A DNA stretch of 64,000 nucleotides from Lolium rigidum. Its lineage: Eukaryota > Streptophyta > Magnoliopsida > Poales > Poaceae. Shown here one piece after another: positions 10,324 through 22,318 of the stretch; positions within the stretch are counted from its first letter, which is position 1, and every line of letters starts with the position of its first letter. The notes beneath the pieces were generated by a model. That model saw only the letters and a program-made list of their open reading frames with translations, was not told the origin of the DNA and did not search any database. Location: contig NC_061510.1 of assembly GCF_022539505.1 (NCBI RefSeq), forward strand, positions 97,480,292 through 97,544,291. Direction: 5' to 3'. A program made the position numbers and the translations under genes.

Positions 10324-11210
10324 ATGGATCCACCGATGTTCACTGAGAGCATCCAGCTTGGCTACAAGAAGCCTCCCTACCCGTTCGAGACCTCCCTTGT
10401 TGAGGTGTCCCGGCTGTTGGACGCCCGGCGCCCGAAGTGAAGGGAGGACAGATGGAGAGCACCAAGGACGGTGAGATGTCCCGGATGGTGGTTTGCACAC
10501 TCCGAGGCTCACATGTGAAGCAGCTTGAGGAGATTGAGGTCCGGGTCTTTGACCGCACATGGGAGGACGGACTTGTGAGGGTGCTCCAAGCGGCCCTCTC
10601 TCGTCTTGTCTTTCACCACCGTGTCGAGTTGGAGGCCATGGGACTTCCTCATGCCTTCTTGGGACGCCGCAATGAGGAGGGGGTTCCCACCATGATCCCC
10701 TACTTTTGCCCCCTTGGACGTCAAGTGAGCCAGATGGAGAACTTGTTGTTCAAGACACAGCTCAGCCTTGACTCCAACAGGATGGAGAATGAGGTGTTGA
10801 AGCATGAGATGGAGGGGCTCAAGATGGACTTGAAGTTGGCTAAGCTCAAGCATCGTCGCCAACAGAAGAAGACCCTCCGTGTTCGCGAATCCAACTACAT
10901 GCTCAAGGTTAAGGTTATGCACCTCAAGGCCGCCCTCCGCGAGGCCGAGGAGAAGCTTGAAGAGACTCAGGATGACGGCGAAGATATCCGCAAGGAGAAC
11001 ACCGCCCTTGTGAGCGATGATGAGGACTACATGGAGGAAGAAGGACTTGATGGGCTTGATGATGAAGATGACGAGGACCGCGCCTTCATCAACGACGCGA
11101 TCGAGGAGCCCGCACCCCTTCACACCGTGGAGGCTACTCCGGATGATGAGGAGGATCCCGAGGAGCCCCGTTCGATGGCCCTTCCGCACCACTTGATGAT
11201 TTCTAGATGA
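10324..11210 (+). pseudogene. Extra ORF between 5' LTR and gag (coiled-coil, acidic C-terminus), one frameshift
   Basis: An ATG at 10324 opens a frame beginning MDPPMFTES that stops at 10440. From about 10404 a second frame is open to 11210 and reads as its natural continuation, so a single-base loss around 10430 is the only break in roughly 295 codons. The long second part has a conserved-looking globular half, then heptad-rich Glu/Lys/Leu sequence (about 10730-10980) predicted by eye to be a coiled coil, and a very acidic tail (DDEDDED, about 11060). No gag, protease or other retroviral motif is present, and gag proper starts separately at 11478. Additional ORFs are known in some plant LTR elements but their roles are unresolved; a structural or RNA-binding partner of Gag is only a guess. 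Confidence 0.6.
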
Positions 11211-11477
11211 GCACCTTCGAGGCTTGGTCGATGTTAGGATGTCCCCGTTGATGCGATGAACTTGTTGGTCCGTATGTGATCATGTTGGTTGTGAACTAAA
11301 TGCTTTTGGTGGTATCTATGTTTGGGATTTCATTTCAAAAATTGAGTTGGTTGTTATTTCCCTTTTTGTTGAAGTTTCTTTTATGCATGCGCATTCCTTC
11401 CCCTTATTTCACGGGCACTTGAACCACCGAACTTTTCCACCATCTTATTTTCCCGTATGTCGTTTTCCCCTCCGCAG

Positions 11478-12509
11478 ATGGTTGAAACCCGCCATGGAGG
11501 TTCCACTTCCGGAAACCCACCACCACCACCTCCGGACCCTAGCATGGCTCAGATCCTACGCCTCTTGATGGAGGATCGCCAGCGTGCCCGCCAGGAGAGT
11601 GAAGCCAACATTGCCGCACTTCGGCAAATCGCTCAAGCGACAGCGGGAAACCGCAACAATGAAGAAGGAGAAGGACACGGCGAGGAAGCACCAAGGTCAC
11701 GCCTTAGGGACTTCCAGAATACCAACCCGCCCGTGTTCTCCAAGTGTGTCGCTCCCCTCGACGCAGATGATTGGCTCCGCACCATTGAAAATAACCTTGA
11801 AGTCGCCGCGGTAGGAGATCACGAGAAAGTTCTTCTCGCCACTCATTTTCTCTCGGGACCCGCCCGAGCTTGGTGGGAGAATGTCAAGGCCATGCAAGCT
11901 CCCGATCATGTCATCAACTCGGATGGAATTCACCGCCAAGTTCCGTAAGGCTCACATTCCCACGGGTCCGATCAAGATGAAGCGTGATGAGTTTTTCAAC
12001 TTGAAGCGTAACAACTCCAACGTGGTGGATTATCTTGAGAAGTTCAACACTCTGGCCAGGTATGCCCCGCAAGATGTAGACACCGACGAGAAAAAGCGCG
12101 ACCGTTTCATGAATGGTCTGCATGAGGAAATACAGAGTATCCTTGTGGCTGTACCTTACCCCGACTTGGAAGCGCTGGTAGACGCCGCCATTTTGGTGGA
12201 GTCTAAGCGCAAGGCTGCCTACGAAACCAGGAAGCGCAAGATGCAACAGCAGCAGAGTGGACCCAACAATCCCAAGTACCGCAGCCCGCCCTCATCAAGG
12301 CCTGCTCACCCTCCCCGAGAGGAACTCAAACCCAGCTCCAACTTATCGCTCCAACAACTACACCCCCAACCGTTCAGCTCCACAACGACCGTTCCGGAGG
12401 GGGAGGGTATAATAACAACCCTCGCCCCAATCAGCCAGCTCGTCCTCAAGGAGATGGATGTTTTGCTTGTGGGAAGCCGGGGCATTTCTCTCGAGATTGC
12501 CCTACCAAG
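11478..12509 (+). pseudogene. Gag polyprotein of the chromovirus (frameshifted)
   Basis: The ATG at 11478 gives MVETRHGG followed by a proline run, a common start of chromovirus Gag. Capsid hallmarks follow: D-W-L-R-T-I-E, L-S-G-P-A-R-A-W-W and R-D-E-F-F-N-L. The frame shifts at about 11925 and returns at about 12330-12400; the CCHC zinc knuckle (C-F-A-C-G-K-P-G-H-F-S-R-D-C, from 12459) is in the original frame and runs on into pol without a stop. Gag forms the virus-like particle and binds RNA. The two indels fall in short homopolymer or CTG/CGG contexts, so sequencing error cannot be excluded. Confidence 0.8.
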
Positions 12510-13080
12510 ATGAGGACACCTCAGCGTGCCAACGCCCCCAGACCCAATCAAGCTCAAGCTAGGACAGCGTCAGGAAAGAAGCCGGTTATCAAGAAGCAGG
12601 CAAATCTTGCTCATGGCCATCTGAACCACGCCAACGCTGAAGAAGCCGAGGAAGCTCCGGATATCGTGATGGGTACGTTTCTAGTTAACTCCACTCCTGC
12701 CCGAGTTCTTTTCGATTCCGGCGCATCTCATTCCTTCGTTACCGAACCTTTCGTTAAAAAGAGTGGGCTAAAACCAACCATAATGAAACGCCTCATGTTA
12801 GTCCAAATTCCTGGATCCACCGCCAAAACCCGTTTATCTTGCAAACAAGTTCCTATAATTATACACCAAGTACCTTTCCAGGCAGAACTCATAATCTTAG
12901 GAGCCCAAGGCTTAGAGGTAATACTAGGAATGGATTGGATGACCAAGTATAAGGGGCAAATAAACTGCGTTGAAAAATCCATTACCCTCACCAATGATCA
13001 AGGTCTGCCAGTAAAATACACTGCTACCGTACATTCATCCAGAGCCTTCTGTAGGAAAAGCATCTCTAGACCCCACCCCG
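12510..13080 (+). pseudogene. Chromovirus protease domain
   Basis: The active-site motif F-D-S-G-A-S-H-S-F lies near 12711 and the flap/late motif I-L-G-M-D-W-M near 12918. This is the aspartic protease that matures Gag-Pol, in frame with the upstream zinc knuckle. This segment itself is uninterrupted; the polyprotein is broken further on. Confidence 0.85.
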
Positions 13081-14020
13081 AACAAGTCCCTATTGTCTGT
13101 GAGTACCCTGATGTCTTTCCCGAGGAATTGCCCGGTATGCCCCCAGACCGCGACATCGAGTTCATCATAGAACTAATTCCGGGTACCGCCCCCATAGCCC
13201 GGAGACCTTACCGTATGAACCCCCAAGAACTAATCGAGTTAAAGAAACAATTGGATGACATGTTGGCCAAAGGACTGATTCGACCTAGTGCTTCGCCACG
13301 GGGATCGCCCTGTGATCTTTGTGGACAAAAGAGACGGAACCATTCGCTTATGTGTGGATTACCGGAGGCTCAACGAAGTCACCATTAAGAATAAGTACCC
13401 TCTGCCCAAGATCGATGATTTGTTCGATCGGATGAATGGAGCTAAAGTTTTCTCCAAAATTGACCTTCGCACCGGGTATCACCAACTTAAAGTGCGGGAA
13501 TCCGACATTCCCAAGACTGCTTTCACTACTCGTTACTGGATCGTATGAGTACACCGTAATGTCTTTTGGACTCACTAATGTCCCCGCCTACTTCATGAAT
13601 CTCATGAACAAGGTTTTCATGGAATACCTGGACAAGTTTGTTGTGGTGTTTATTGATGACATCTTGGTTTATTCCAAAACCGAGGAAGAGCATGAAGAAC
13701 ATCTACGACTCGTTTTGGGCACCCTTAGGCAACACCGGCTGTATGCTAAATTCAGGTAAATGTCAATTCGGCTCAAGGAAGTTGGATTTCTTGGTCACGT
13801 ATTGTCAGCCGAAGGACTCTCTGTTGATCCCTCTTTGATCAAGTCCATTGTGGACCGAAAACCCCCTAAGAATGTTACAGAAGTGAGATCCTTCCTCGGG
13901 TTGGCAGGATATTACCGCAAGTTCGTTGAAGGATTTTCGAGTATCGCCAAGCCAATGACCCTCCTGCTTAAAAAGGGTAAGAGGTTTGAATGGACGGAAA
14001 AGTGTGAAGAAAGTTTCCAA
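13081..14020 (+). pseudogene. Chromovirus reverse transcriptase domain (three breaks)
   Basis: Starts around E-Y-P-D-V-F-P-E-E-L-P; the R-P-Y-R-M and L-C-V-D-Y-R-x-L-N motifs and the catalytic F-I-D-D-I-L-V-Y-S box (about 13650) are all present, followed by F-L-G-L-A-G-Y-Y-R. The frame changes near 13300 and near 13540, and there is a stop at 13757. The enzyme would copy genomic RNA to DNA in the particle, but this copy cannot encode it as written. Confidence 0.85.
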
Positions 14021-14072
14021 GAGTTAAAAAGGCGGCTTGTATCCGCCCCCATCTTGACCATGCCCGATGTTA

Positions 14073-14440
14073 CCAAGGATTTTGTGATCTATTGTGATGC
14101 TTCCAAAATTGGGCTTGGGAGTGTCTTAATGCAGGAAGGAAAAGTAATCTCTTATCTCTCTCGACAATTTGAAGCCCCACGAAGCCAATTACCCCACTCA
14201 TGACCTGGAATTAGCAGCACGTGGTTCATGCTCTCAAAACTTGGCGCCACTATCTCATCGGAAATAGGTGTGATATTTACACCGATCACAAAAGCCTTAA
14301 GTATATCTTTACCCGTAAAGAGTTGAATATGCGACGGAGGAGATGGATAGAACTCATTAAGGATTATGACCTTAGTATCCATTACCACCCAGGAAAGGCT
14401 AATGTTGTTGCCGATGCCCTTAGCCGAGAACCATGTTCCC
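14073..14440 (+). pseudogene. Chromovirus RNase H domain
   Basis: Y-C-D-A-S (first catalytic Asp), Y-T-D-H-K-S-L-K-Y and the terminal A-D-A-L-S-R box are visible. The two halves are in different frames, with breaks around 14165 and 14218. The usual A-V-V-H-A-L-K-x-W-R-H-Y-L segment is intact in the second half. Confidence 0.8.
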
Positions 14441-14689
14441 CGAACTCTCGTTTAAAAATCGAGCAACCCTTGCCGTATCAAGAATTCGAAGAATTCGGAT
14501 TAGAATTAGTCGGCCATGGATTCCTTGCTGCCATGGAAGCCAAACCCACCCTTCGGGATCAGATCAAGGAAGCCCAAGTTGGGCATGATAGTATTGAAGG
14601 GATCAAGCGTCGCATGAGCTGGAAAAAGCTAGAAGGATTTTCGATAGACCCCAAGGGTGTACTTTGGTACAATGGGCGCCTCTGCGTAC

Positions 14690-15726
14690 CCAATATTCCC
14701 GACTTGAAAAATCTTATAATGGAGGAGGCCCATAATACCCCTTACTCTATTCACCCTGGAGGATCCAAGATGTACCAAGACCTCAAAGACACTTTTTGGT
14801 GGCATGGGATGAAGCGGGATATTGCCTTCTTTATTGCCCGTTGTGACATCTGCGCGTAAAGTTAAAGCCGAGCACCAACGCCCGGCTGGTTTGTTGCAAC
14901 CCTTGAAGATACCCGTGTGGAAGTGGGAAGAGGTTGGTATGGACTTTATCACCGGACTTCCCGGATCTAACCGAGGACATGATTCCATTTGGGTGATAGT
15001 GGACCGTCTCACCAAAGTCGCTCACTTCCGCCGGTCAAGACCACCGATCACGGAAAAGCGTTAGCCGACCTCTACATCTCCCGTATTGTTAGCCTTCACG
15101 GCGTTCCCAAAGTTATTGTATCCGATCGAGGCACCCAATTCACATCTCGTTTCGGCAAAAACTTCATGAAGCTTTGGGCACCAAGTTATCGTTCGAGCAC
15201 CGCCTATCATCCCCAAACCGGAGGACAGACCGAAAGGGTAAATCAAATCCTGGAGGACATGCTCCGAGCCTGCGTTCTCGCTTACGGGACTAAGTGGGAA
15301 GATTGCTTGCCCTTCGCCGAGTTCTCATATAACAACAGTTATCAGGCCAGTCTTCGGATGGCACCTTTTGAAGCCCTCTATGGGAGGAGATGCCGAACCC
15401 CTCTCAACTGGACCGAGACCGGAGAAAGCCAAGTGTTCGGACCAGATATACTTCGAGAAGCAGAAGAACAAGTACAGCTTATCCGTGACCGTCTCAAGGC
15501 TGCACAGTCCCGCCAGAAGAGCTACGCTGACCCCAAGCGTCGAGAATTAACCTTCTGCGCCGGAGATTTTGCTTATCTCCGGGTAACTCCTCTCAAGGGA
15601 ATGAAGCGTTTCCATGTTAAAGGCAAGCTTGCGCCAAGATACATTGGTCCTTTCAAAGTACTAGGGCGAAGGGGAGAAGTATCTTACCAGCCTGGAGTTA
15701 CCTCCCGAATTGTCCGAGTTCCATGA
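14690..15726 (+). pseudogene. Chromovirus integrase (HHCC zinc domain and DDE core)
   Basis: The N-terminal H-H-C-C zinc motif spans about 14730-14858 (ending R-C-D-I-C). The catalytic core shows M-D-F-I-T-G-L-P (first Asp, about 14940), V-S-D-R-G-T-Q-F (second Asp, about 15120) and the Q-T-E-R-V-N-Q-x-L-E region with the Glu (about 15228-15255). It then continues with P-F-E-A-L-Y-G-R-R-C and a GPF-type C-terminal motif (Y-I-G-P-F-K-V, about 15645). Frame changes occur near 14855, 15050 and 15720. Confidence 0.85.
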
Positions 15727-16046
15727 CGTTTTTCATGTCTCCCAGCCTTCGAAAATGCCTCCAAGCACCAAGCAAGCCCGAAGTTTTTAAGGATATTGAT
15801 TACCGTGCCATTGACCTCAACCACGACTTAACCTACCGAGAGAACCCTATCCGTATTCCGGATGAGGCCGTTAGGGTCACCCGCCGAAGGAAGATCAAAT
15901 TCTTCAAGGTCCAGTGGAGTAACCACTCAGAAGACGAAGCCACCTGGGAACGGGAGGATTATCTGAGACAAGAATTCCCACACCTATTCAAGCTCTTAGC
16001 CGTGGAATCTCGGGACGAGATTCTTCTAAGGGGGGAAGGTCTGTAA
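15723..16046 (+). pseudogene. Integrase C-terminal chromodomain
   Basis: After H-D-V-F-H-V-S-like sequence (disrupted by an extra T near 15730) comes P-I-R-I-P-D-E-A-V-R-V-T-R-R-R-K followed by K-V-Q-W-S-N-H and E-A-T-W-E-R-E-D. This is the chromodomain fold that tethers chromovirus integrases to modified histones and biases insertion to heterochromatin. The ORF ends at 16046, just inside the 3' LTR. Confidence 0.85.
16029..16041 (+). promoter_or_regulatory. Polypurine tract of the chromovirus
   Basis: AGGGGGGAAGG lies immediately before the TGTAACACCCC start of the 3' LTR. It is the plus-strand priming site. Confidence 0.8.
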
Positions 16047-19000
16047 CACCCCATTTTTCAGAACCTGCATATTTTCCAAACAAGTTAAAATTTTGAGCCA
16101 ACAAAAACTTTGGTTTAGCACTTGTGTTTGAATGTAGGTTAGAATCTTGCTTAACTTGAACTCAACTACCTCCTTTGTGTTTTGTTTTGTATGTCACCAC
16201 TTTATGAACTAGGCAAGCACACCACTTCTTATTATTTTCATGGTAGCACTTTTTAATTTATTGGGCACCATCTCTGGTGCACCTCACCCCTCAAAACCCT
16301 AACCCTGGCATGGTGAGCATCACTTCAGGTTAAGAGGGAACACTTGCCCCTCTTCTTTACACCACCACCAGACCACCTAGGGTTACATCACCAACACCAC
16401 CCTCACCTTATTTTATTTTCCCAAAAACTTTCTACACCTGTGCATATGCACTTGGTCACATCTTGGCACATGCACACGGCATGGCCCCCTCTCTTTTCAC
16501 CCCCGCCCCTTTTTCCTTATCTCTCTCTTCTCTCTTTGGTTTTGGCCGAGAGACAAGAGGGGGAACTTCCCCTCTCTTTTTCCTTTCTCTCTTCTCTCTC
16601 TTTCTTTCTCGTTTTGGGCCGTGGACACCACCACCTCTCTCTCTTTCGGACTCCAAACCTCACCAAGACCTCTCTCCCGCCCAAAACCCTAGCCCCTTAA
16701 ACAGCACGCGCGCGCCACGCCGGCAGGAGACATGATGGCGTCGCCTCGCACGACGCGCCATCGCCCTCGACCGCCCGCCCACCGCCTCGACTCCCTCCCG
16801 ACGCCGACGCCACCGTGGCGACGTCACCGTGGGGCCAGCCTGTGACGCCAGCCCTCGCGCGCCCGTTGGCCGTCGCCACCGCCCACGCCACTACCGCGCC
16901 CCCGCCTGCCTATAAAACCCTCCCCAAACGCCACCCTCTCCCTTCAGCTCCCACCTCCACAGCGCCGTTAGGCTGCCCCACTCCACCCCCGGCCGCTCGA
17001 GCTGCCGCTCGGCCGCCGCCACCACCGCCCGACGCCATCCCGTCGTGGTCACCGCGAGGGTGACGCGCAGGTGGTCACCGGCCGCGACGCCGCCGGCACT
17101 CCTCTCCTCACTCTCTCTTCACCCGCACCCTCTTCTCGCTTGTCCTAACCCCGCTCCCCGCATCCGACGCGCAGATCGGCGGCAGAACGACGACGCCGAC
17201 GACAAGCCGACGCCGCCCGTGTTGCCGTTGACGCCGCCTGAGGAGGAGCAGACGCCCCTGGACGCCGCCAGTACACGCACCCGACGCACGCCTACGCCTC
17301 CACACCACCTGCACCGATCCGCGCCACCGCCAGCCGCCGGTAAGCCCCTGGCCGCCCCCTTTTTCCCTCCGCGCCGGCGAGCGCCTCCGACGTCGCGCAC
17401 GCGCCAGATCTGGGCCGTCGGATCCAGATCGGGCGGGCGCATGGCGCATGCACGGCCACGTCGGCGTGCATGGCCACGTCGGCCCGCCCGGCCCGCCACG
17501 GGCCCCCGGCCATTTTTCTTTTTCTTTTTCACCGGCCACGGGAGAGCCCCACCGGGCCGGCCCATTCGGCACAACACCCGCACGGCCCGGGCGTTCCCGC
17601 CCTTTTCTTTTGTTTGAAAATTAATAAACAGAAATTAAAATGTAAAAAGGGCAGTGATACTGTTTTGCTAATTAAGTTAGTTTGGTAACTCTGATTAATC
17701 TAATTCCAATTGCATTAGCACCGGCATAAAATTATCTTTCGGATGCCACTGGCCTAGTATTTTTAGGATTTTTGTGCGATTTTTAATAAATATAACAAGA
17801 TTTCTGTTTCTGGTTAGTATTCCTAAATCCTAAAATTGAAAAATTAATATTTTTGAATGATTCCAACTCGGGTTAATCTTATATTGTTACTCGTGCACCT
17901 AGAATAAATACCGGAGCCTCCGATAGTAATGTTAGTCTCTGGTTATGTTTATATGTGTGCCACATGCAATGATAGGTTATGAATTAGAAGTTCTTAATTA
18001 AAATATTGATGCATTATTTATAAAAATGGCCAAATCATGTTTTGCTACTCGTCAAGCAACTCCCCTGCATATTCTTCCGTTTTCTTTTAGTTGCTCTTGT
18101 TTCTTAAGCTATGTGTTGATTGTATGCAACGTTTATTTTTGCGACGCTAGATACCAACGAGGGAGAAGTAGAAGGGGAGGACTTTGGTGAAGAACTTGAG
18201 GAAGACCAGGGACAAGCCAACCAAGGCAAGCCATCTTTGATCTCTCGATTGATGTCAAGTGGATGTCATTTGTTGATGTCCCAAAGTATCTTGTTTCTAT
18301 GTGTGTTGTTCTCTTTATATGTGTCATCTTTATATGATTGCAAGTGGGGTACTCTCTAGTGGTGCTACCCCACCTTTGCTCTTATGTTGGTGGGAATGCA
18401 TGGTATTATGGCCGTGCTACCCTCATTGGTCTACTAGAGTACCCAACATGATCATGTCTTGTTCCAAGATAGAGGTCTACATCACACCCACCACTTTGTT
18501 AAATCTAGAGGTATCCAAGTCATGAATCTTGGTGTAATTCTCAACTTGAGAGAAGTATGCCGTGTACCCTTGTGAATGTGGATTGGATAGTGAACCATCA
18601 CCATCCAAGTTGTATCATAACACCACCAAATCTGAAAGTTGATCCACCCTATATTATCATCTTACATGCTTACCTTAAGCAAGTGAGACCCTTTTCTTTT
18701 ACCACCCACTTATACTCTCATGGCATGATGACCCTCATCTCGGCCATGGTGCCATAGTAGTTCCTTCTCAAGAAACTTTAGGATGGGAACCCCTCAAGGT
18801 TTACCTTGTTGTAAATGTTTATGAAAACCTTGGGTGAGTCAACCCAAGTGTATGGTTTATGAAAGCAAAGGATCTTGATAAAGATGTTTGGGAAAGATAT
18901 GTATGTGAGATGGTTGAGCAACCGTGGTGTTGTGGGGAAAAGGAAATGGTTTTTCTAAAAAGGAGCACTCGCGTATAAGTGTTCGCCGTCCCAACTTTTA

Positions 19001-20246
19001 TTCGCGCAACCACATTACCCAAAGTGGGCACGGGCTTAGTCCGTAGTCCGTTGAAATTGGCATAAGCACCCTTCACAACTCTCTAGGGAGGGTCAAGAGG
19101 ACCTCCGACGCCGGGTTGCGCTCCGGAGGAGGCAATACACCGTCTTAACCGATAGCCGGACGATCACTGAGGGTCTTCCGTCGTGGCGCCGGAGATACGC
19201 TCAAAAGGAGGTATGCTGCCGGGGTGCCGGGAAGGGGTAAGCCCGCAGGGAAGGACTTGTGCCAAGGGAGACGGGCGAAAGACTATGACTAATTATCCGA
19301 GACTCGCATACTTTCGTATGACGACCCGGGGATGATCCCGGCGGATTTATTAGTTCTTGTGGGGAAAGTGTGCAAACTCGCAGAGTCAAATCTATTCGAA
19401 TAGCCGCGTCCGCGGTCATGGACGGGTTGAGGTGGCCATACTTAACTGGGGCTTGTGTTTTGTTTTGATAAATGCTTTGCAAAGAAAGTGTTGTGTTGGA
19501 TGTACCGGAAGGGTACGGAAACAGGGTGTGTGTCGACCATATGGAGATGGTCGAGGAAAAATGAGACCAAGTGGGGAACTCTTTCCTAGTGTTTCATGTT
19601 GAGGAACTCCTCTTCAATAAAGATATAGAGATGTCATAGAACATTCCCTCGCATATCCATCAATTGAGATGGAGAAATGCAACTCTTCTTCAATAAAGAT
19701 ATAGAGATGTCATAGAACACCATTAGTGCTCACTTCACTTGAGAAGCCGAGACGCTATGTAGACAGCTTGTTGATGCACGCTATATCCACCGGAGAAATT
19801 GTTCTTCCTCTCGTGTCTCCTTTAGATAGCTTTTGTAGCACCCCTTTTGATGGTTTGCGAGTACAATTCCAAATGTACTCACGGCTTTGTCCCCGGCTAT
19901 TAACTTGGCCGGACTATGAGGAGGACTATGAAGAGGACGGAGGATATCATGACGACTATGCGACCTAGGACGCTTTCCAAGTCGGTCGCTCGTAGGTCTA
20001 AGGCATGACTTGGGCCCGACGACGTTGATGTGTATCCGCTGCATGTGTTTGGTGAACTTGCCCATCGAGGCATTTGTGTAAGCTTGGTCATGTGACCCGC
20101 ATTGTAAGACTTTATTATTCGGTACTGTAATGGATGATGTAATTCTGGATATTCAGTTCGGTTATGTGCTCGCGATGCAATGATCATGGGGTCGTGAGTT
20201 GAATGCATAACAGGGTATTTCGGACAGCTAGTCCGGGGTCCCCACA
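16042..20246 (+). repeat. 3' LTR of the chromovirus (4205 bp)
   Basis: Runs from TGTAACACCCC to GTCCCCACA and matches 5679-10078. It holds a TATA box at 16911, a GC-rich proline/arginine-codon leader, a GTAAG donor-like site at 17340, an AT-rich stretch and an acidic-peptide stretch at 18150-18245. ORFs in the GC-rich part lie on both strands and are treated as compositional. Confidence 0.92.
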
Positions 20247-20687
20247 CTCCCCCAAGCTTGGGCAATACTCTCTCCATCATGAGGCCAGAAATTATATATG
20301 CGGTTCCGATCTTTATGAATTTCACTTGGAGGATAAAATTTGGAATAGAATAAAGGCACAATGTCCTCCCAATCAAGAGAATCACCATTCTTCAGCAATT
20401 TATACCAATGCGCCGCTTTCTGCATACAGCGATATAGAGAATAGCTTCTTCCTAACTTCATTCATAGCAATACCTGCACATTTGAATAACCCGCATAATT
20501 CATGCAAAAACAGTAAATGATCACCAGGATGGACAGCTCCATCCCCTTCATAGCGGTTATCCATAACATGTTCAATAATTTTCGTAGGTATTTTATATGG
20601 TATTACTTCCTCACCTGGCGCCTCATCCACTACCGTTGCAGTAGTAGTAGATTTCCCAAATAGAAATTGAAGAGAAGATCTCTCCAT
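20247..20687 (-). pseudogene. Athila-type gag, N-terminal part, cut by the chromovirus insertion
   Basis: The ATG is at 20687 (MERSSLQF). About 95 codons later the frame shifts (around 20410-20420), then W-Y-K-L-L, F-Y-S-K-F-Y-P-P and E-S-I-A-Q-A-W-G follow, the capsid signature shared by Athila-type Gag proteins (a W-x-x-F-x-x-x-F-x-P core). The reading frame ends abruptly at 20247 where the 3' LTR of the chromovirus begins. Confidence 0.65.
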
Positions 20688-20774
20688 AATGACTTATAGC
20701 AGCAGGCAGTAAATAAAATCAGCACAAACAAGTAAAAGTTTTCCTTACCAATTCCACTTACCAATAGCGCTTCA

Positions 20775-20791
20775 CCCCCGGCAACGGCGCC
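20775..20791 (-). promoter_or_regulatory. Primer binding site (tRNA-Asp-like)
   Basis: The minus strand reads GGCGCCGTTGCCGGGGG close to the LTR end, matching the TGGCGCCGTTGCCGGGG primer site of Athila-lineage elements. Confidence 0.7.
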
Positions 20792-20804
20792 GTGAAAATA
20801 GTCT

Positions 20805-22318
20805 TGATGACCCACAAGTATAGGGGTGTATCGTAGTATCTTCGATAAGTAAGAATGTCGATCCCAACGAGGAGCGTAAGGTGTTGACAAGCAGTTTCGA
20901 TGAAGGTTTCACCGTAAATGCTCACGTACAAGTATTCGGGGGTTTTGATGTAACAGATGAAATAAGTACGAGTAAGTAAAATGCGAGAGAAATAATTGCA
21001 GCGAGTGGCCCAATCCTTTTTAGCACAAAGGACAAGCCGGTTTGTTTACTTATAATGACCAAACGTTCTCGAGGACACACGGGATTTTAGTCTAGTGCTT
21101 TCGCTACATACGACTGATTAATCTTCATTGTTTTGATAAGTGTTGTGTGGGTGAACCCGTGCTAATGTACCGCCCTTCCTAGGACTAATACATACTTGTG
21201 ATTATACCCCTTGCAAGCATCCGCAACTACAAGAAAGTAATTAAGATAAATCTAACCACAGCCTTAAACTCGAGATCCTGCGATCCCTCCGGCATCGATA
21301 TACCAACGGGGGTTTAGGTTTCTGTCACTCCGGCAACCCCGCAATTAGCAAACGAGTACAAGATGCATTCCCCTAGGCCCATAAATGGTGAAGTGTCGTG
21401 TAGTCGACGTTCACACGACACCACTAGAAGAATAACACCACAACTTAAATATCATAACATTGAATATTACTCAACCATAGTTCACTACTAACATTTAGAC
21501 TTCACCCATGTCCTCAAGAACTAAACGAACTACTCACGAGACATCATATGGAACATGATCGGAGGTGATATGATGATGAATAACAATCTGAACATGAACT
21601 TGGTTCAATGGTTTCACTCAATAGCATCAACAACAAGTATGAATAGATACCGGGAGAGTTTCCCTATCAAACAATCAAGATCAAACCCAAATTGCTACAG
21701 CGGTGACGAGGTGCTGCGGAGGAGATGGCGGTTATGATGGTGGAGATGATGATGATGGTGATGGAGATGATGTCCAGCTCGATGGCGGTGACGATGGCGT
21801 CGATTTCCTCCTCCGGGAGGGAATTTCCCCGGCGGATTCCTCGCCCGCCGGAGAGCTCTTTTCTCTCTGGTGTTCTCCGCCCCGCAGAGGCGGCCGTAAC
21901 CCTTCGTGAGGATTCCTCTGTGGCTTCGGTCTTCGGGACGAAGGGTTTCGCGAAGAAAAGGAGGCGAAAGGGGTCGTGGGCCCCCTGCACCACATGGCGG
22001 CGCGGCCGAGGCATGGGCCGCGCCGCCCTAGGGTGTGGGCCCACCCCGGGTCCTCTTGGCCCCTCCTTCCGGCTCCCTTCGTCATCCGGAAAAATAGGAT
22101 TTTTGGTAAAACTCCCTTCCACAGCTTGATCTTCCAAAATATTGCATTCTCGACGGTGCTTTTTCCAAACAGAACCTCGGCTCCGGTGCTTGATCTCCAA
22201 ATAATCATGAAACATGCAAAATAGATGAAATAGCATAAGTATTGTGTTCCAATATGAAATATATCAATGAATAACAGCAAATTATGATATAAAATAGTGA
22301 TGCAATTTGGACGTATCA
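20805..22318 (-). repeat. Athila-type LTR (about 1.5 kb)
   Basis: On the minus strand it starts TGATACGTCC and ends GTGGGTCATCA, next to the primer site. The GC-rich block 21740-22080 is LTR sequence, not a gene, despite long ORFs on both strands. Confidence 0.75.

Larger units (their letters stand above)
5679..20246 (+). mobile_element. Tekay-like chromovirus (Ty3/Gypsy), structurally complete apart from the gap
   Basis: Order: 5' LTR (5679-10078), tRNA-iMet primer site, an extra ORF (10324-11210), gag with CCHC knuckle, protease, RT, RNase H, integrase with C-terminal chromodomain, polypurine tract, 3' LTR (16042-20246). The gag-protease-RT-RH-integrase order plus chromodomain defines a chromovirus; the very long LTRs fit the Tekay/Del branch. 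The LTRs are nearly identical apart from small indels and a tandem-repeat difference, so the insertion is fairly young. The coding region nevertheless has many frameshifts. The right flank is CTCCC inside an Athila-type gag; the left flank is lost in the gap. Confidence 0.88.
20247..22318 (-). mobile_element. Athila-type Gypsy fragment: LTR, primer site and start of gag
   Basis: On the minus strand the order is LTR (22318 down to 20805), tRNA-Asp-like primer site, leader, gag start (20687) and gag until 20247, where the chromovirus LTR interrupts it. The remaining gag-pol is not present on the other side of the chromovirus within the window. The element sits in the second Tat-type element, whose sequence resumes at 22319. 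Confidence 0.75.

Noticed and set aside
10509..11192. Long minus-strand ORF opposite the pre-gag ORF
   Set aside because: It mirrors the plus-strand coding frame and has low-complexity Leu/Ile/His composition expected from the complement of Glu/Asp/Lys codons.
1..20246. Endogenous pararetrovirus
   Set aside because: LTRs, tRNA primer sites, polypurine tracts and an integrase with chromodomain identify Gypsy retrotransposons; no movement-protein or caulimovirus motif was seen.
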